A stretch of 64,000 bases of DNA from Daphnia carinata. Its lineage: Eukaryota > Arthropoda > Branchiopoda > Diplostraca > Daphniidae. The position numbers and the translations under genes are program-made. The number at the start of each line of letters is the position of its first letter. Positions within the stretch are counted from its first letter, which is position 1. A model generated the notes under the pieces. It did not search any database, had not been told where the DNA came from, and worked only from the letters and a program-made list of their open reading frames with translations. Location of the stretch: the NCBI RefSeq assembly GCF_022539665.2, contig NC_081334.1:4930424-4994423 (forward strand). Direction: 5' to 3'. Of the stretch, positions 36,923 to 51,317 are shown one piece after another.

Positions 36923-37466
36923 AATGGCACCATATGCCTATAAATAATCAAGTCATGGGTGGAGTGTGATGTAGCAATTGCTTAGTGGCACTTATTAAAA
37001 GTCAGTTTAAACGCCATTTTGGCACGTCAATTTCGAAAACAAAAAAAAACAAAAAAAAAGCCGTTCGTGTTGGTAATTATATGAACCGCAAACGTCGTTC
37101 TGTGATCCAACTGTGCACCACGAAAAACGAAACAAATCCAAGAGCAATGCGCATCGTTTTTTTTTCTATATTGGCACTCGATGGCCATGAGCTGCGCTGG
37201 CGCACTGCCTCTCCTCCTCCGCAGTATCGTGCACTGTACACAAGTAGTGTGTTGTATAGTTCAACAGTGTTTTGTGTTGCTCGGTCTCTCTCAGACACGA
37301 GCTACAACAGTAACCGAGTGCCGCTAGACTCTGTACAACCGGCACGCACAGACCATTCCGCTCGAGTCCCAGTGCCGCATTAGTCCGCAGTGCCTGACTC
37401 GACATCGCAACCGGAATAACGTCGTTCATCTCTCGAAAAAATTTATTTATTAGCGCACCTTTTCTC

Positions 37467-37497
<31 letters not shown>

Positions 37498-38311
37498 CAT
37501 TTTAAATCCATCCCCGCAAACCTTTTTCAAATTGTTTTTTTTTTTTTTTTTTTTTAGATTTTATTTCTATCGGTTCCATCAGGTAGATCCAGTTCAAGTA
37601 GCGGAACAGAAGGGGGAGGGAGGGCACCATGTCTAGTAGAAAGAGTTTTCCAAATAGTTCCCACCGGCGGCAGTCGTCTTGTTTAATCGATGCGCCAAAG
37701 TGTCCTCTCTTCATCGTCTGAAAAAAAAAGAACCGGTCGGTTTTGACCAGTCTTTTTAAAATTTTTTTTTTTTTTTTTTTCCTCATCAACGGCCCATCGA
37801 AAAAAAAAAAAAAACAAAAAAAGCAAAACAACAAAACCCCACGATTTTGTTGTTGGGGAGGGACGAGAACAAAAGCGAGTGGGGCAATGTCTTTCATCGG
37901 GCGTCGCATTCGTTTAAAGTTTGGATGTGTGTGCGGTTGTAGCGTCATCGTTTTGTGCTCATCGTGTCTCGGAATTCGGGCAAAGTGACATTTATTTTTT
38001 AAAACGTCATCTCAGGTTGGACATTTGCCTGAAATGAGATTCGAATGGACTATCAATCAATAAAGGAAGAAGAGGCGGACTTGACGGCCATGTTTGATTT
38101 GTAATGAGCAATCGAAAGGTGGAAAGCGGATTGAAAACAATTTCTGTTTGCGATGCGCAAAAGGATAACGACATTTGTGTGAAACGACGGACGGAATGCT
38201 GTGGAGACGACAAAATAGCCATGGCAACGGGAATGCTGGACCAGATAGAACGGGGCAAGAATGAATGAAAGGAAAAACAATTAAACAAGTCGGGCAATTT
38301 CCTTGAAAAAG

Positions 38312-40293
38312 ATGGAAGTGACTCAAGTCAAGAAGAAATGCAACGCGGAGGACGAAGATGATGAGAAAATGGAGCGTCTGCACGACGACGAGGACGATCC
38401 ATCTTTTGTCGTCATTTTGAATAATCCGTTTTGGGCGCGGTCGACGGATGAGCAAAAGCCGCACTTGACGGTCAAATCTGCTGCTGCTGCTGCCGCTGCG
38501 TCTTCTTCGCCGCCTTTTGTTTCTTCGAGTGGCAACACGACGCGCCAATGTCCTCCGGTGGCGTCGCCATTGTCGGCCGAACAGTTGCCGCCGGATTGGG
38601 CCGATTTATTGGCCATCTCGATACGATCACCTCGTGGCACGTCGGCCGTCATGTTATCGCCGCCGCCGCCGCAGCCGCCGCAGCCGGAAGGGGGGCGAAA
38701 CGCCGAAACGAGCAAGAAAACGACGACGCGGACGAGCCGGCAAAGCAGCGGCGCCACCAGCAGCCGACGTGGTCCGCTCGTCAAACAGAAGAAACATCAC
38801 TGCCAATCGGTTGAAGATCTTTTATTGACCACTGCAAACTCTTGTTCCAACTATGCGTTGCCATCAGCAGCGTCTCCGCCATCGGCGCGAGATGCTGGCC
38901 GCGCCGTGCCCTGCAGTTGCACGTGCCCGGCTTCCTTTCCTGCACATCGCCAACAACACTCTTCATCGTCTTCTTGTTCATCTTTATCGTCCGCCGTTGG
39001 CCCACCACCACCACCACCACCACCACCACCGGCACAAGTACAAGCAGCAACAGCAGCAGCCACGGGACGACGAACTTGCAGCTTCGAAGAGCCGGCCAGT
39101 GCCAGTGATGGTCATCATTTGAAACCGTCGTCTGGTGTGGTGGTGGTGGTGGTGGGGGGCAACGAGGTGCGCGCGAGATGTCCGTCGGTGGCTGGCCGGG
39201 TGGTGAGTGTCAGTGATGTGGCGGCTGATGGCAGTGCGACCAGTGGTGATGCCGTAGCGAAGCCAATGCCAAGTGCGGCTGGTGTGGCAGGAGGCACAAC
39301 AGGAGCCGCCGGATTGCGACAGTCTCGCCAGCAGAGCGTCGAATCGCGTGCCAGCAGTTCGATCCCGACGGCCACCCTATTGGCTGGCCACGGCCACGGC
39401 CACCATCGTCAGGTCGTTGCAGGAGCTGGTGGTAGCAGCAGCGCAGGTGGAGGTAGTAACGGCAATAGCAGCAGCAAAACGGGACCGATCGAAGACGGAG
39501 CGCCGCTGCCGGCCGCCTTTGAGCCCGTCCCGCTCAACTTGTACGGCAAACCCCTTCAGGAAATTGATCCCACCGTCAGAGACAAGGTGAACTCCACTAC
39601 ACCACCACCATCACCACCACCGCTACCACCCACTCGCAATATCAGACATGGCCGGTTGATATTTCTTGGACCTTACAGTTTTTTGTTGTTGTACCTTACG
39701 GCCTTTATTTGTTGTTGTGTCGAGTAGATGAGACACAAGGCCAGAGTGTAGGGGGGGGGGGGTGGGGGAGGAGGAGGGCGATCATTACGAGTAGGCGCAC
39801 GTTGCATCTAGAAAGAAATCGTTCTTCTTCTGGCTGGCCTTTTTGGACGATATTTCACGCAAGTTTTGAGCCGACACTGAACGTCTCGAGGCCGCACAAA
39901 GTTGGACGTTTCTAATGAATGAATCAACGTCTTGGTTGGCTCATTTGCCACGAATGGCGTGCGTGTCTGTGCGTTGCACCGAGCGGAAACAAAACTGGTC
40001 AGCTGATGTTGCCACTGCCAATCTCAATCGGCTACACAAATAAAAGGTCAATCGTGTCGATCGATGTTGCCCACCGACAGACGGTTGCCTATTTTTTTTT
40101 TTTTTTTTTTACTTGGCTAGATTACCCCCCCCCCCCCCATCCCAAACCAGCCTCCAAAGTGAACGACTCCCTCCCTCCGCCCCATTTTCAGTGATGAACA
40201 AATTGTTCTGGTCCCGGTCTCCAGATTGCAAGCGGATGCCACACGCACGTCCTTTCGGGTGGTTGTCTTTCGTCTCTTTTTTCTTTCCCCCCC

Positions 40294-40346
<53 letters not shown>

Positions 40347-40359
40347 TGAGTGAGAGAGA

Positions 40360-40398
<39 letters not shown>

Positions 40399-43300
40399 GA
40401 CCGAGGCCATTTTTTATTTCGTCTGCTTTAGCGAATTTCTGTTACGCAACGTCTTTTTATGACACGAGCTCGTTTGCCACTTGGTTTTTCATAATAGTTT
40501 GTGATGCGTGTTATCGCCGTCTTGTGAAAAACTCGCAAAAGTCATATCTGACGAAGCGACAATGACCTCCTTCTCTGCATCATCATCATCATCATCCACT
40601 TAGGCATGCAACACTGCCATGCACATGTCTTCAATGCGCCATGTTTAGCGACGCCCCGTCGTTTAAATAGGCGCGCCGAATCAAAAAGTTGGGGGAAACG
40701 GAATCATTTATTTCGGTAGAAACCGCCAGTGGCATAGGACGAAAAAAATCGATAACGTGGAGATATTTATATATATATATTTTTTCTTTAGCCAGGGCTG
40801 TGTGTGTGTATTGTTGTTGTCATCATCCATTCACATAACGCGGCCGATATAAATCCTGTGACTTTGAAAACAAGTTTCCTCTTTTCGTCGCCTCCAGCCG
40901 AATTGGGCAGAAAGGGAAAAAAAAAATCAACTTGAATAACGCGAGTAAATCGAACCGAATGCAAAAGTCTATCCTGTGGTGCTTTATGTATGTTATTAGC
41001 GTTATGTCTTCTATGTCGTTTTGCTTATTATTACGACGGCCATAATTATGGCTCTATATGTCTGCCCCAGAGGCCTAGCCCATAGCTGCGTGACCTGAGC
41101 GCCCTCACGCGGTCTGCGCCAGACATTTCCCAATTCAAATCGGAAATTCATATTCTCATTTGCATAGCTTTTTGTTTAGCACATTTTTTTTTCACGTATT
41201 TACACGTATTTACACGTAATACAAAATAATCGAATAGCGTGACCAAGGCTGTTTGGCTAATGGCATCACGTTGCTATTGGAAAATGATTGAATCGACAAT
41301 TTGCTATTGTTTTTTTTTTTTTTCCTCGCCAATCGCAATTTCTAAAGATTAAAATTGCACTTTTTCTCTTTATCGATTGTTGCTTTGCCGTCTTGTACAA
41401 AGGCCCTTTTCTCTCCTAGTTCTCGAATGTCGCACGCTAAAAGCGAGTCATTTTAATCAAACGTCGAATTGATGAACGACACTCGGCCATTCAAATGTTC
41501 TTTCAAATCAAGGCTATACGGCCATTGGCTGCATCAAGTCTCGTCCAATGAACCGCTTCTTTTTTCTTTTCTTTTTTCTTTCTCGCAACACAATTTGTAG
41601 ACTAACTTGATTGTTTGTTTGTTTGTTTGTTTGTTTGTTTTTTCGTACAAACGTTGATGGCGTCTTTGAATGATGAATGTAAACAGACTAGGCATTAGGC
41701 CCCCCGCCCTTCTTTTTCGTCTACAGCTGCTCATGCATAAAGGCCATTTTATGTACATGCAATTGCACCAATGCAGCCTCTTTTTGCTGGCGCTACGAAA
41801 ATGAGCAGATGCACTGGCAACATCTTTTAGCCAAAGTCGGTTTTTATTCATTTCGAGATTTCGTCATTTGGCAAAAACATCGATGGCGTGTCTCTTGTTT
41901 CGTTTGTGAAGCCACCAGTCAGAGTCCAATAGTGCATCAATGCGTTACACAACACGAGACGATAGCTCCGGCTGTTTCTTGTTCTTTTATTTTCTTATTG
42001 TTTGTCGTCTTGCCAGCTACTCTGTAGAACTGTGGCGGTTCGATACAGCAACAGCAGACAGTTTCTCCCTATACGTGTTTAGATAGCATATGGATATGGC
42101 TACTATCGATTTCTATGGGTGAGCTTTTTTTTTTTCCGCGCACTCTTTCAGCATGTTGTTGCAACTTATTGAACGATGTCAAAGAACAGCCACACTGTTG
42201 TATCGTCTCGGCCACATTGTCCTTGTTTTTTTTTTGTTTTTTTTTTTTGTTTTTTTTGTTTTTTTTCATGTGACTGGCGTGGCCCAACGTAAGACGAGCC
42301 AGAGGTGCTGCAAAGATCACACAGAATGCGAGACATATAGCAGTACGGTTAGTGTATCAGTAGAGTGCCGCATGATGGATCGTTCACTACCCACCCCACC
42401 CCCTATAGAGATCTTTTGTTGAGTAAATATGTTGGACGAGTCTATTTTTATTGCAGCTCATCAAAAGGTCCTTTTCGCTGCGTAGTTTCAGATTAAACGG
42501 AAAGAGCCGTTTAATAATCAAGTTGAAAATCACGGACTAAAACCCCTCCCGTTTTATTTTTTTTGGGGGGGGGGCTCTTTCGTCAAATCACGTCGTCATC
42601 GTATTAGCTCGGGCGCAAGGCGTAATGACATTAGCCATCGTCGAGCTGGATTGTAAAAGGAATCTTTAGACGTGACTCTTGACGCAATTTTTGGTACAAC
42701 GCCGAGATGTCTTGGTACGATGCTCTCGCAATTTTCTTGGTAGACTATACCCCCTCCCGTCGCGTTTGGTGGCTGAGGCAAGGGTATCAATAGTTGCGAG
42801 ACAGTGGCTGCTGCAAAATGGCAGTAATGAATGAGGTCTGACGTTGATTGTAAACCATGCTGCATCTTTTCTTTCGTTTGCCTCTTCTTCTTGTTTTTTT
42901 TTGTTTTTTTGTTGTTGCCTTGTCCAAAAAGAGGAGCAAATGGTTTGCTTTTCTTTAATTCACGCCCGCTCACGTCGCCCAGCAAAAGAGAGAGTTTTCG
43001 GGAATGATGGACGAGTTCTTTTGCCAACATTAAACAGCTACGTCGTAAGTAGCCTCTCTCTCTGTACATCTTCTAACTGCTCTCGTGTGCAACGCACATG
43101 CTCGCCTTCCTATAGCCACTGGCTCGTATTACACACGATGAGATCTACCACCATTTTCCTTCTTTCTTTTTCTAAAAGAAAAAACAAATTCCCTTTTCTT
43201 TTTTTTTTTTTTTTTTTTTTGGACGTCGTTGAATATTAGCTTTTCTTTTTTTTTCATCGACTGGACTCTTATTGAATAATGCATACGGCACCTTCTTACG

Positions 43301-44347
43301 TGTAACGGCACTAGGCAAACCGTTCCATTTCGGCATCTATGCATTTAAATAGCTCCTCCTTTTCATCCATTGTGAACTTGAACTGGACCCTCATTTTTTT
43401 TTTTTTTTTTTTTTTTCGTTTCCACTTTTGCATACGCAGCGGCTGTTTTATTCATTTTTTGCGTGCGCAGCCCTTTCGTTGCAATGGATGCGAAAGCCAG
43501 TTTTGTTTACGATGAAACGAGCAGATGTAAAACAGGAAAACAAAAATCGTCTATACTTTGAACAAATGTAAATAATAGTAGAAAAGAAAGAAGAAAAAAA
43601 AAAAAAGCTTTTTGCTATCGGCTTTTGCGTGACACACAGATCGTAGCGGCAAACACAAGAGGCTTTTGCGTAACCGAATCAATGTCGACCAACGTCATGA
43701 ATGCACAGTCCTTTTGACACCCACGACTTGAGGAGAGAAACGGCACCAAGCGCATTTCGCCAAGGCTATTTTGCAAACATGTTCCACGCGAAATGTTTGC
43801 ACAAACCATTTAAATGGATTGGACTTTGGATATTAGGCATAGCTCTACGTGTGCAATCCATTTGATAGTTTGCTGACAATACTCGTCTCTCTCTCGCTCG
43901 TCTGATGAGAGTTGTGACGTCGATAGACACGTCGGCCGGGGTAATGGCGTCAAACTAGCGGCCAAGAAAACGAAGAATATCCCTGGCGTCCGGTTGTTTT
44001 TAATGAGCCGATGATCCTCTCTTGTGCGCTCCAACCGCCATATGGCATCATCAACAATGCCAATGCCTCACTTTGCTGCTGTTGATGCATGGCTCTTCGT
44101 GCTCGTGTGCGTCAATGGGCCTCGCTCGTTTCCCCTCATCCCTTTTCTTTTACGTATGTATGACCATCAACTGGCTCCTCTTCCTCCATCCTTAGTCTCA
44201 ACACCATTTCCACAATGACGCCGTAGAGAATTCTATTGTTGGATGTATGTGCGGATACGGCGCCCAGTCCATTTTCCGTCCCACGTGCTTATCTTTCTTT
44301 TTTTTTTTTTTTTTTTTTTATCGTTTTTTATTTTTTTTTTTTTTTTT

Positions 44348-44378
<31 letters not shown>

Positions 44379-45891
44379 GGGGGTTATCCGTTCAACATCT
44401 TGTCTACTGGGCTGCCCAGTCAAGCGACGCTTCATCTACGTATCCTCTGCATCATAACAAGCATCCTCTGCATTTCTTTTTTTTTTTTTTTTGCTTAGTT
44501 GATGTCGGATAAAAGCCGAGAGGTAGGGGTCCACTTAGTCGTCTGCATCGGATATGAACGTGGTGCACATGGACGAGGCGGAAGAGCCAACAACATCAAC
44601 AGCAGCAGACGTCAGTTTAATAAACATCAACAAACGGCAACGTTACAAAGAACGTCCAACCAGACAGATCAAATTCTGCATCCTCATGCACAGAGGCCCC
44701 CGCCTTTCAATTTCCTTTTTTTTTTTAGGGGGGTGGGGAGAGTTTAAAAAGAAGAAGAAGAAGAAGAAGAAAAAAAAAAAGGGAAAATGACGAGCGTCAC
44801 GCGCACATGTTCATGTCGGGGCGCTGCATGTCTTAATATTATCGGGCAATCGCCGAGTACAAGTCGATGATGTGACAGCGTGAGCAGCTCGTTTTGAAAC
44901 GGCGAGGCGCGCAAGTCCGTGAATTGGCGGGCAGCTCCAACGTGATTTGCTACAGCTGTTGCAGGCGCTCCTACTGCAATGCGGGACATTCTTGTTACAT
45001 CTCCCCCTTCCTTTCTTTTTTTTTTTTTTTTTTTTTTTTTTGCACGAGTCGCGATAGATAGCCATCCGTCTACTTAGTACATTTAAAGCCCCCTTCTTTT
45101 TTTTCGATATATTTTGATCCGCTCGATGTTATGGAGTCTCGTAATCAATGAATACGTGTTGCTGCCATAAATATGACAATTAATTGTTTTTTTTTTTTTT
45201 TTTTTTTGTGATGATTGTGCAGACGTTTGTGGTGGTGTCGAACCGGTTCCGCAAGAATTACATCCACCGATTCTCCGCCTCGCGATCCTGCTTCCTCTTT
45301 TCGCCGTGGAATCCGCTGCGGAGAATCGCCATTTACCTGTCGACGCATCCGTATTTCGACTACGTCGTCATGACGACCATCCTGCTCAACTGCATCTTCC
45401 TGGCCATGACGGAGCCCGTAGAACAAGCCGAGTAACTTTGTTTTCTTTATTGTTTTTTTTTGTTTTTTTTCGTTTTTTTTTTGGGGGGGGGGGGGGGGCA
45501 CCGCGGTCAATCAATTGAATCATTCAGCGCCTTCCTTCCGCCTCACTTTTCCCCGAGATTTTTGATCACGACAGTGGGGCGAGTGCACGACTGCTACGTG
45601 TCTGCCGGGAAAACGTGTGAGTCGGGAAAAAAAAAAAGAAACAATCTGCGATCAAAAAAAAACGAAGAAGATTAGGAATAAAAAAGGAGCAACAGAGAGG
45701 AGAGACTAACGCAAAGGTCGAAAAGGCAAGCGTTGCAGCCTGCAGGGTATCGGCCTTTGCCAGCCATAGAATATGTACAAAAGGCAGTGAAGAAAAAGGG
45801 GGCGAGGAAAGGCGAGCTGCAAGTGGATTACAACGAGCCGTGAAGCTCTTTTGGGCTGAAAAACAAGCGGCAACGCACATTCATTATTAAT

Positions 45892-45930
<39 letters not shown>

Positions 45931-48900
45931 CGAAACATGCGGAACATGCGGAATTGGAGGAGGCATTTCAAGAATTATACGCGCACTACAGTTTGATGCA
46001 ACAATGTTGAGCCCACATATTTTTAATGCCGTCTTTACTGCCATGCCTATGATCCGCCTGTTGTTTTCCACTTTTTTCCTATTTAGTTTTGAATTTATTC
46101 TTTAAGAAAATGTTCGTCTACCCACATCTGACAGCTCACAGTTGAATGTCCTACAGGCCGTGGAAATAATGGATCAATCGGGTTGATCGAACATGACGTG
46201 AAAACGAACATCTCAAACGGATAATCGTACGACTATGATGAGAGCATTCATTTGTCGCCAGTGGCTCTGAATCTTTCAAATTTTTCAATCCGACTCGTCA
46301 CGAACTTTAGCAGCTTTCTCCTTTATTTTTCCTACTGCCCAATGTCATAATGCCTGTCTTTGTTTCCCTCTTATTTTTAGAGGCCATTGTATAAATACCT
46401 TTAGACTGGAAAAAAAAAACAAAAAAAACAGGTTTCGAAAGAGGAGAAGCTGCGCATTGATTGAACGTTTTGTGTCCCGTATGCTGTGCTCTCGTTTCTT
46501 TCGAATAATACCAGGGCGAAAGGGAGTTGGTCCGTGACAGAACAAAAGAGAGAGAGAGAGAGAGAACGAAAGGGCAAAAGGGGCGTCTATAGAAAGTTTG
46601 ATGGTTTGGCCGTGCGGATGAAGCGACGCCGGCTGAAAATCGCAGTCGAATTCATTGCGAAACAAAACAAAACAAAACAAAACAAAACAAACAAACATTG
46701 CGATGCACAGACACATTCCAATGGTGTGCAATCTCGTCAATAATGCGCCCCTAGTCGGCAATTTGGGAATTGTTTGGTGTCTCGTTTGCAAAGCTACGTA
46801 GCCAGTCGGTAGCGTGTACAAGCCATCCGTAATGGAAATGTCTATCGTATTGATTTAACTGTCCGTAGGCCACCAAGCAGCGCCCAAGCCTTTTTAAACC
46901 GCGTTCTCTTTACACTGTCGGCCAAGCTGAACAACGCATTACTTTTACAATCAATTAGATATTTCGATGGTCTAAAACATGGCAATTTGACGTTGGCATT
47001 TTAACATTTTTGATCTTGTTCATAACGACGTCGCTTTCGATGCCTTTTCTTTACCGCATTACCGACGTAATATTTGAAAGAAAAAAGAAACGATGAAAAA
47101 CTGTCGTCGTCCAACATCAATTTGCGTCCGTTTGTGCAAAGAATGAACAAAAGGAAAGAATACTGCGAATTGCCCGGATCGATTGGCGACCATGTTCAAC
47201 TGGCGGCGCGTGTATTGTGCTGAAAATGACGTCAGTCCACTTGGACTAATTAGAAAGAGCGACGGAATTGATGATTTCAATTGTTGTTGTTGTTGTTGTT
47301 GTTGTTTTTGTAGGTACGTGTTCCTGGGCATCTACTCGTGCGAAATGGTCATCAAAGCCGTGGCCAAGGGCCTGGTCCTCGACCGGTTGACGTATCTGCG
47401 CAGTCCGTGGAATTGGCTCGATTTCGTCGTCATCCTCTCCGGCTACGCCACACTGGCCGTCGAGATCGGCAATCTGGCCGGCTTGCGCACCTTCCGCGTC
47501 CTCCGCGCACTCAAAACCGTCTCCATCATACCAGGTATGTCAAAACCTCTTTCCATTCACCAGCTCGTGTTACTTTGACACATTGTATCCCGATCGAATG
47601 CGAGTTGCATAATCGCTTGCCATCATCTTTTACTTCGGCCCGTTGATCCGCCATCTCGCCATCACTGTGCCATGCAATCCGTAATTGTGGGATCGGTGCG
47701 TGTCCACGCCTTGCTGATCGCATCACAGCGGATCACGCACGATCACGTTGCTTATCTTTGATTTGCCGGCCCGATGTGAGCCCACAACGTTGGCGAGCAT
47801 TGTGAGAGAGTGGCGCTAGCAAACAGTTGCGTCTATCGATTGCAGCGCCATTCTTATTCCGCATCAAAGAATTGACAATCAAGTGGACTCCGTCAGTCAC
47901 ATAGTCAAGATACAATCATCAATCTCTTTTTCTTCTTCTTTTTTTTTTTTTTTTTTTTTTTTCTTTCTTGGACTCGATCCTTTTCATCGTCTTCTTCTTC
48001 TTCTTTTGTCTTTGTTCGAATCCCTGCAAGGAAAATCTTTTCTGCCTTCGTTTGATCGAAATCCCGAGAACACGCAGTTGATCCGGCTTCATTTCTATCC
48101 ATCGTTTTTCTTTTGTTCCAATTTTCAGCCCCCCCCCCCCTCCCCCCTTTTTTTTTCTTTTTTTTTTTTTTTCTTCGCCTTGTTCCAGGAAGACGAAGAA
48201 AAACGAATGCGCAAATCTAGGAGGATGGAGATAATGAAATTAAACGAAGCGCTTAAATAAATAATAAAACAAAACCAAAAAGAAAAAAATTGGAGCAAAG
48301 CAGAGTTGCCAAACTCCCTAGTCGCGTGTGTATTCAATTGTTCTCACGAACGAAGGAAAAAGGCGAATAAAGCCCTGGGATTTTTTTTTTTCACCTTCAA
48401 TTCTTCACCACATCGTGAAAGTGCGTCAAAAAAAAAAAAAAAAAAGAAACAGTCGGCGTGCAGCACGGAATAACAATCCAATCAAAGATGAAAACGATAG
48501 TAGAAAAGAACCGCAATGCTGGCTGTGCTAGCAATAAGAATCAACCAAGCTATTCGGCTACAGTTGACATAAGCTTCCCAGTTAAAATGTGTATTCTTTG
48601 TAAAAAAAAAACAAAAAAAAAATCTAAATCGTTCGAGAAAAAAAAAAAAAAAAAAAAAAAAAAAATGAATTTAGCCGATTGAAAAATAGGCGGCGGTGGT
48701 TATCGATCGATTAGGCGACATCATTTTCGTTTGTTGGATTTGCAACAGGTTTACGCACCATCATCAACGCTTTGCTCAAAGCCATGCGCCAGCTGCTGGA
48801 AGTCATGACGCTGATCGTCTTCTGCCTGAGCGTCCTGGCCCTTTTCGCCCTCCAGGTGTTTATGGGCGAACTGCGGAACAAGTGCGTCCGCCAGTGGGAA

Positions 48901-51282
48901 CCAAACAACACCGACCTCAACTGGCACACGTAAAATTGATTTCATTTTTTATTTGATTTTTTTTTATTTTGGTCCTCTAAGAAAAGAAAAAGGAAATGCG
49001 CTCCTGGCGATTGCCTATTCATGAATATGGTGATTGGACGAAAAAGAGGGCCGTCTATTCAAATGTCAATAAAGATGACGAGCCCATTGAATCGGCCGAC
49101 ACGTCGCATTCGCCTCGAAAAATGATGGAATCAAATTGATAACGTTCATTTTTTTTTTTTTTTAGGTGGATAAGGGAGGAGGAGAATTGGCTGCGCGAAG
49201 AGACGGGCAGTTTTCGCTTGTGCGGTAACCTAACGGGCACCTGGTAAGTGGAAGCTTTTCTCTCATCTCTCTCTCTCTCTCTTTTCTCCTGCGTCTCGCA
49301 TTCTGAAAGGCCCGTGCCATCTGGACACAGGCACTGCCCGGCCGACCACGTGTGTTTGCCCGGTTTGGGCAACAACCCCAACTTTGGTTACACCAACTTT
49401 GACACGTTCCCGTGGTCGATGTTGACCACCTTCCAGCTCATCACGCTCGACTACTGGGAGAACATTTACAACATGGTACTGGCCGTCTGCGGTCCCTACA
49501 CCATCGTCTTCTTCATGATCGTCGTCTTCTTTGGCGCCTTCTACCTCATCAACCTGATGTTGGCCGTCGTGGCCATGAGCTACGACGACGAGGCCGGATC
49601 CAACAATCAGGTGAGATCCTTCGTTGGTGACGTTGGTGCCCAACATGTTTTTTAAAAACAAAAACAAAAAAAAAACAAAACAAAACAAAACAAAAAACGA
49701 AACAAACAATTGCAGGAGAAGATCAAGACGCTGACCGACTACCGGGAAGAGTCGACGTTCAGCTTCGATCCGGGCAAACTGCCGCTCGTCTTGCTGGAAA
49801 AGGGACACCACGCGGACCAGGCGAGACAGAAGAAGGCCAGGATGGATGCCAGGATGCTGGCCAATCGCAATCATCTGTCGGGCATCTCGGGCATGATGGA
49901 CGAGGACGACCAATCGCCTCCGCGCCAACATCCTCACGTGGCCGACTTGGTCTGGGCCTTGGCCAAAAGCGAGGCTGCCAAATTGGAAGCGGCCAAACAC
50001 GAAGCGTCTTGCCACAAATTGGACGCAGCATCAGGTGATGGCCCGCCGCTCGTCATGCCCGCCACCGCACAGCCGTTCGTCGACGTGGCGGCCAAAGTCA
50101 AGACGACGCCTGCAGTCGTCATGGCGGCCAAAGAAGAAGAAGAAGAAGATGATGATGATGAACTCGAACCTGAACCTGAACCGATGAACTTTAACGTGGA
50201 CATGGCCCAATTCAGCCGGCCGTCTCAACAACAGCAAGTGCATTGCGTTTACGAAGCGGCCAATGCCAACGCGGACCCAACATCGGACAGCGGCGTCTTG
50301 TTCCAGTCGACCCATTTCGCCAGCTCTTTCAACACGGACGTCGGTTACTCGTCGGAGACGTCCAGGGCGCCCAGCTACCCCAGCTCGGTCGTTTTCAAGC
50401 GTCGCACCTACACCAACAAGAGCGTCTCGCAGAATTATTCCAGTCTGACGGAGAGCCTGGGCAGCCAGCCGGCCTGCGACCTGGCCGCGCTCGAAGCCGG
50501 CCTCATCGAGCCGCACGCATCCCCGGCCGCAACGAACGAAGCGGCCTCGTTGCACAGCAACGGCTCCGACCCTCGACGCCTCTCTTACAAACGGGCGTGC
50601 GATCCCGAGAAGAGGTTCTCTTTGGGCTTCGACTCGATGACGAGGCTATCGGCCTGCCATTCGGCCCACGATCTGAGCGTCCACAGCGCCGCCGTCGGGG
50701 GCAGCCGGCAGGCGTTGGCTAAAGCAGACGATTCGAAACGCAAGAGCAAAGAAGAGAGACGCTTGCAAAAATCGAGGCAGGCGAGCAACGATCCGTCGTG
50801 TTCGTCTTCGACGTCGCCTGTCCGCCACCCTCATCCGTACGTGACGGAGGCGACGGAGGCGACGGAGACGGACGATCGATGGCTGAAGCGCAGGCAGAGT
50901 TATCAGCAATCGTCGAAAGGCAATCACAATCACCGCATGAATCATCACGGCCATCAGAGGCGGACGCAGCCATCAGACGCTGGAGCAGACGCTGGAGCAG
51001 ACGCTGGAGCAGGCGCTGGAGAAACGTCTGGTCCGCTCATCAGTTTGCAATGCTGTCTGAAGTGGTTGCGGCTCTTGCGTTCCATGCTGCAACACGTCAT
51101 CCAAAGTCCCTGGATGGATTTCTTCATCACGATCAGCATCGTCCTCAACACGGCCTTTCTGGCCGCCGAACACCACGGAATGAGCCCGGACGTCAAGCAC
51201 GTCCTCGACGTCGGCAATAAGGTACAAAACAAAAGATTTTTTTTTTGTTATTGTTTTTTTTTTTTTTGCTTTTTGGGGGTCC

Positions 51283-51317
<35 letters not shown>

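Larger units (their letters stand above)
32602..38311. other. Non-coding stretch, possible first intron of the channel gene
   Basis: No supported coding exon. It contains long homopolymers (T28 at 34985-35012, A and T runs near 36132-36187, T runs at 37471-37556) and a strong hairpin at 36886-36922. If the exon at 32497 belongs to the channel gene, this is its first intron. Otherwise it contains the channel promoter. Confidence 0.5.
39587..45222. other. Large intron of the channel gene
   Basis: The 5.6-kb intron between the N-terminal cytoplasmic exon and the exon for domain I segment S1. No coding exon is seen in it. It holds an exceptional density of simple sequence: C runs at 40126-40138, (GT)n(GA)n at 40304-40394, a (GTTT)n tract at 41605-41642, T27G26 at 44331-44383, a (GAA)n tract at 44751-44770 and T26 at 45016-45041. 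Confidence 0.85.
45319..49596 (+). other. NaCP60E: Channel domain I (S1-S6)
   Basis: S1 lies in the 45223-45431 exon ([19 protein letters not shown]). S2-S4 lie in 47314-47534, with voltage sensor [15 protein letters not shown] (charges R, R, R, K). S5 lies in 48749-48929. The pore loop and S6 are in 49310-49610. The filter aspartate codon is at 49449-49451. Several cysteines in the turret ([12 protein letters not shown]) suit extracellular disulfides. Confidence 0.92.

Noticed and set aside
42010-42060. Possible tRNA B-box (GGTTCGATAC) on the plus strand
   Set aside because: No A-box at the right distance and no pairing arms; too little for an RNA gene.
45145-45510. Minus-strand ORF of 121 codons at the start of channel domain I
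   Set aside because: It is the antisense shadow of the channel exon plus homopolymers. The same applies to the long antisense frames at 49263-50015, 50031-50555 and 54908-55621.
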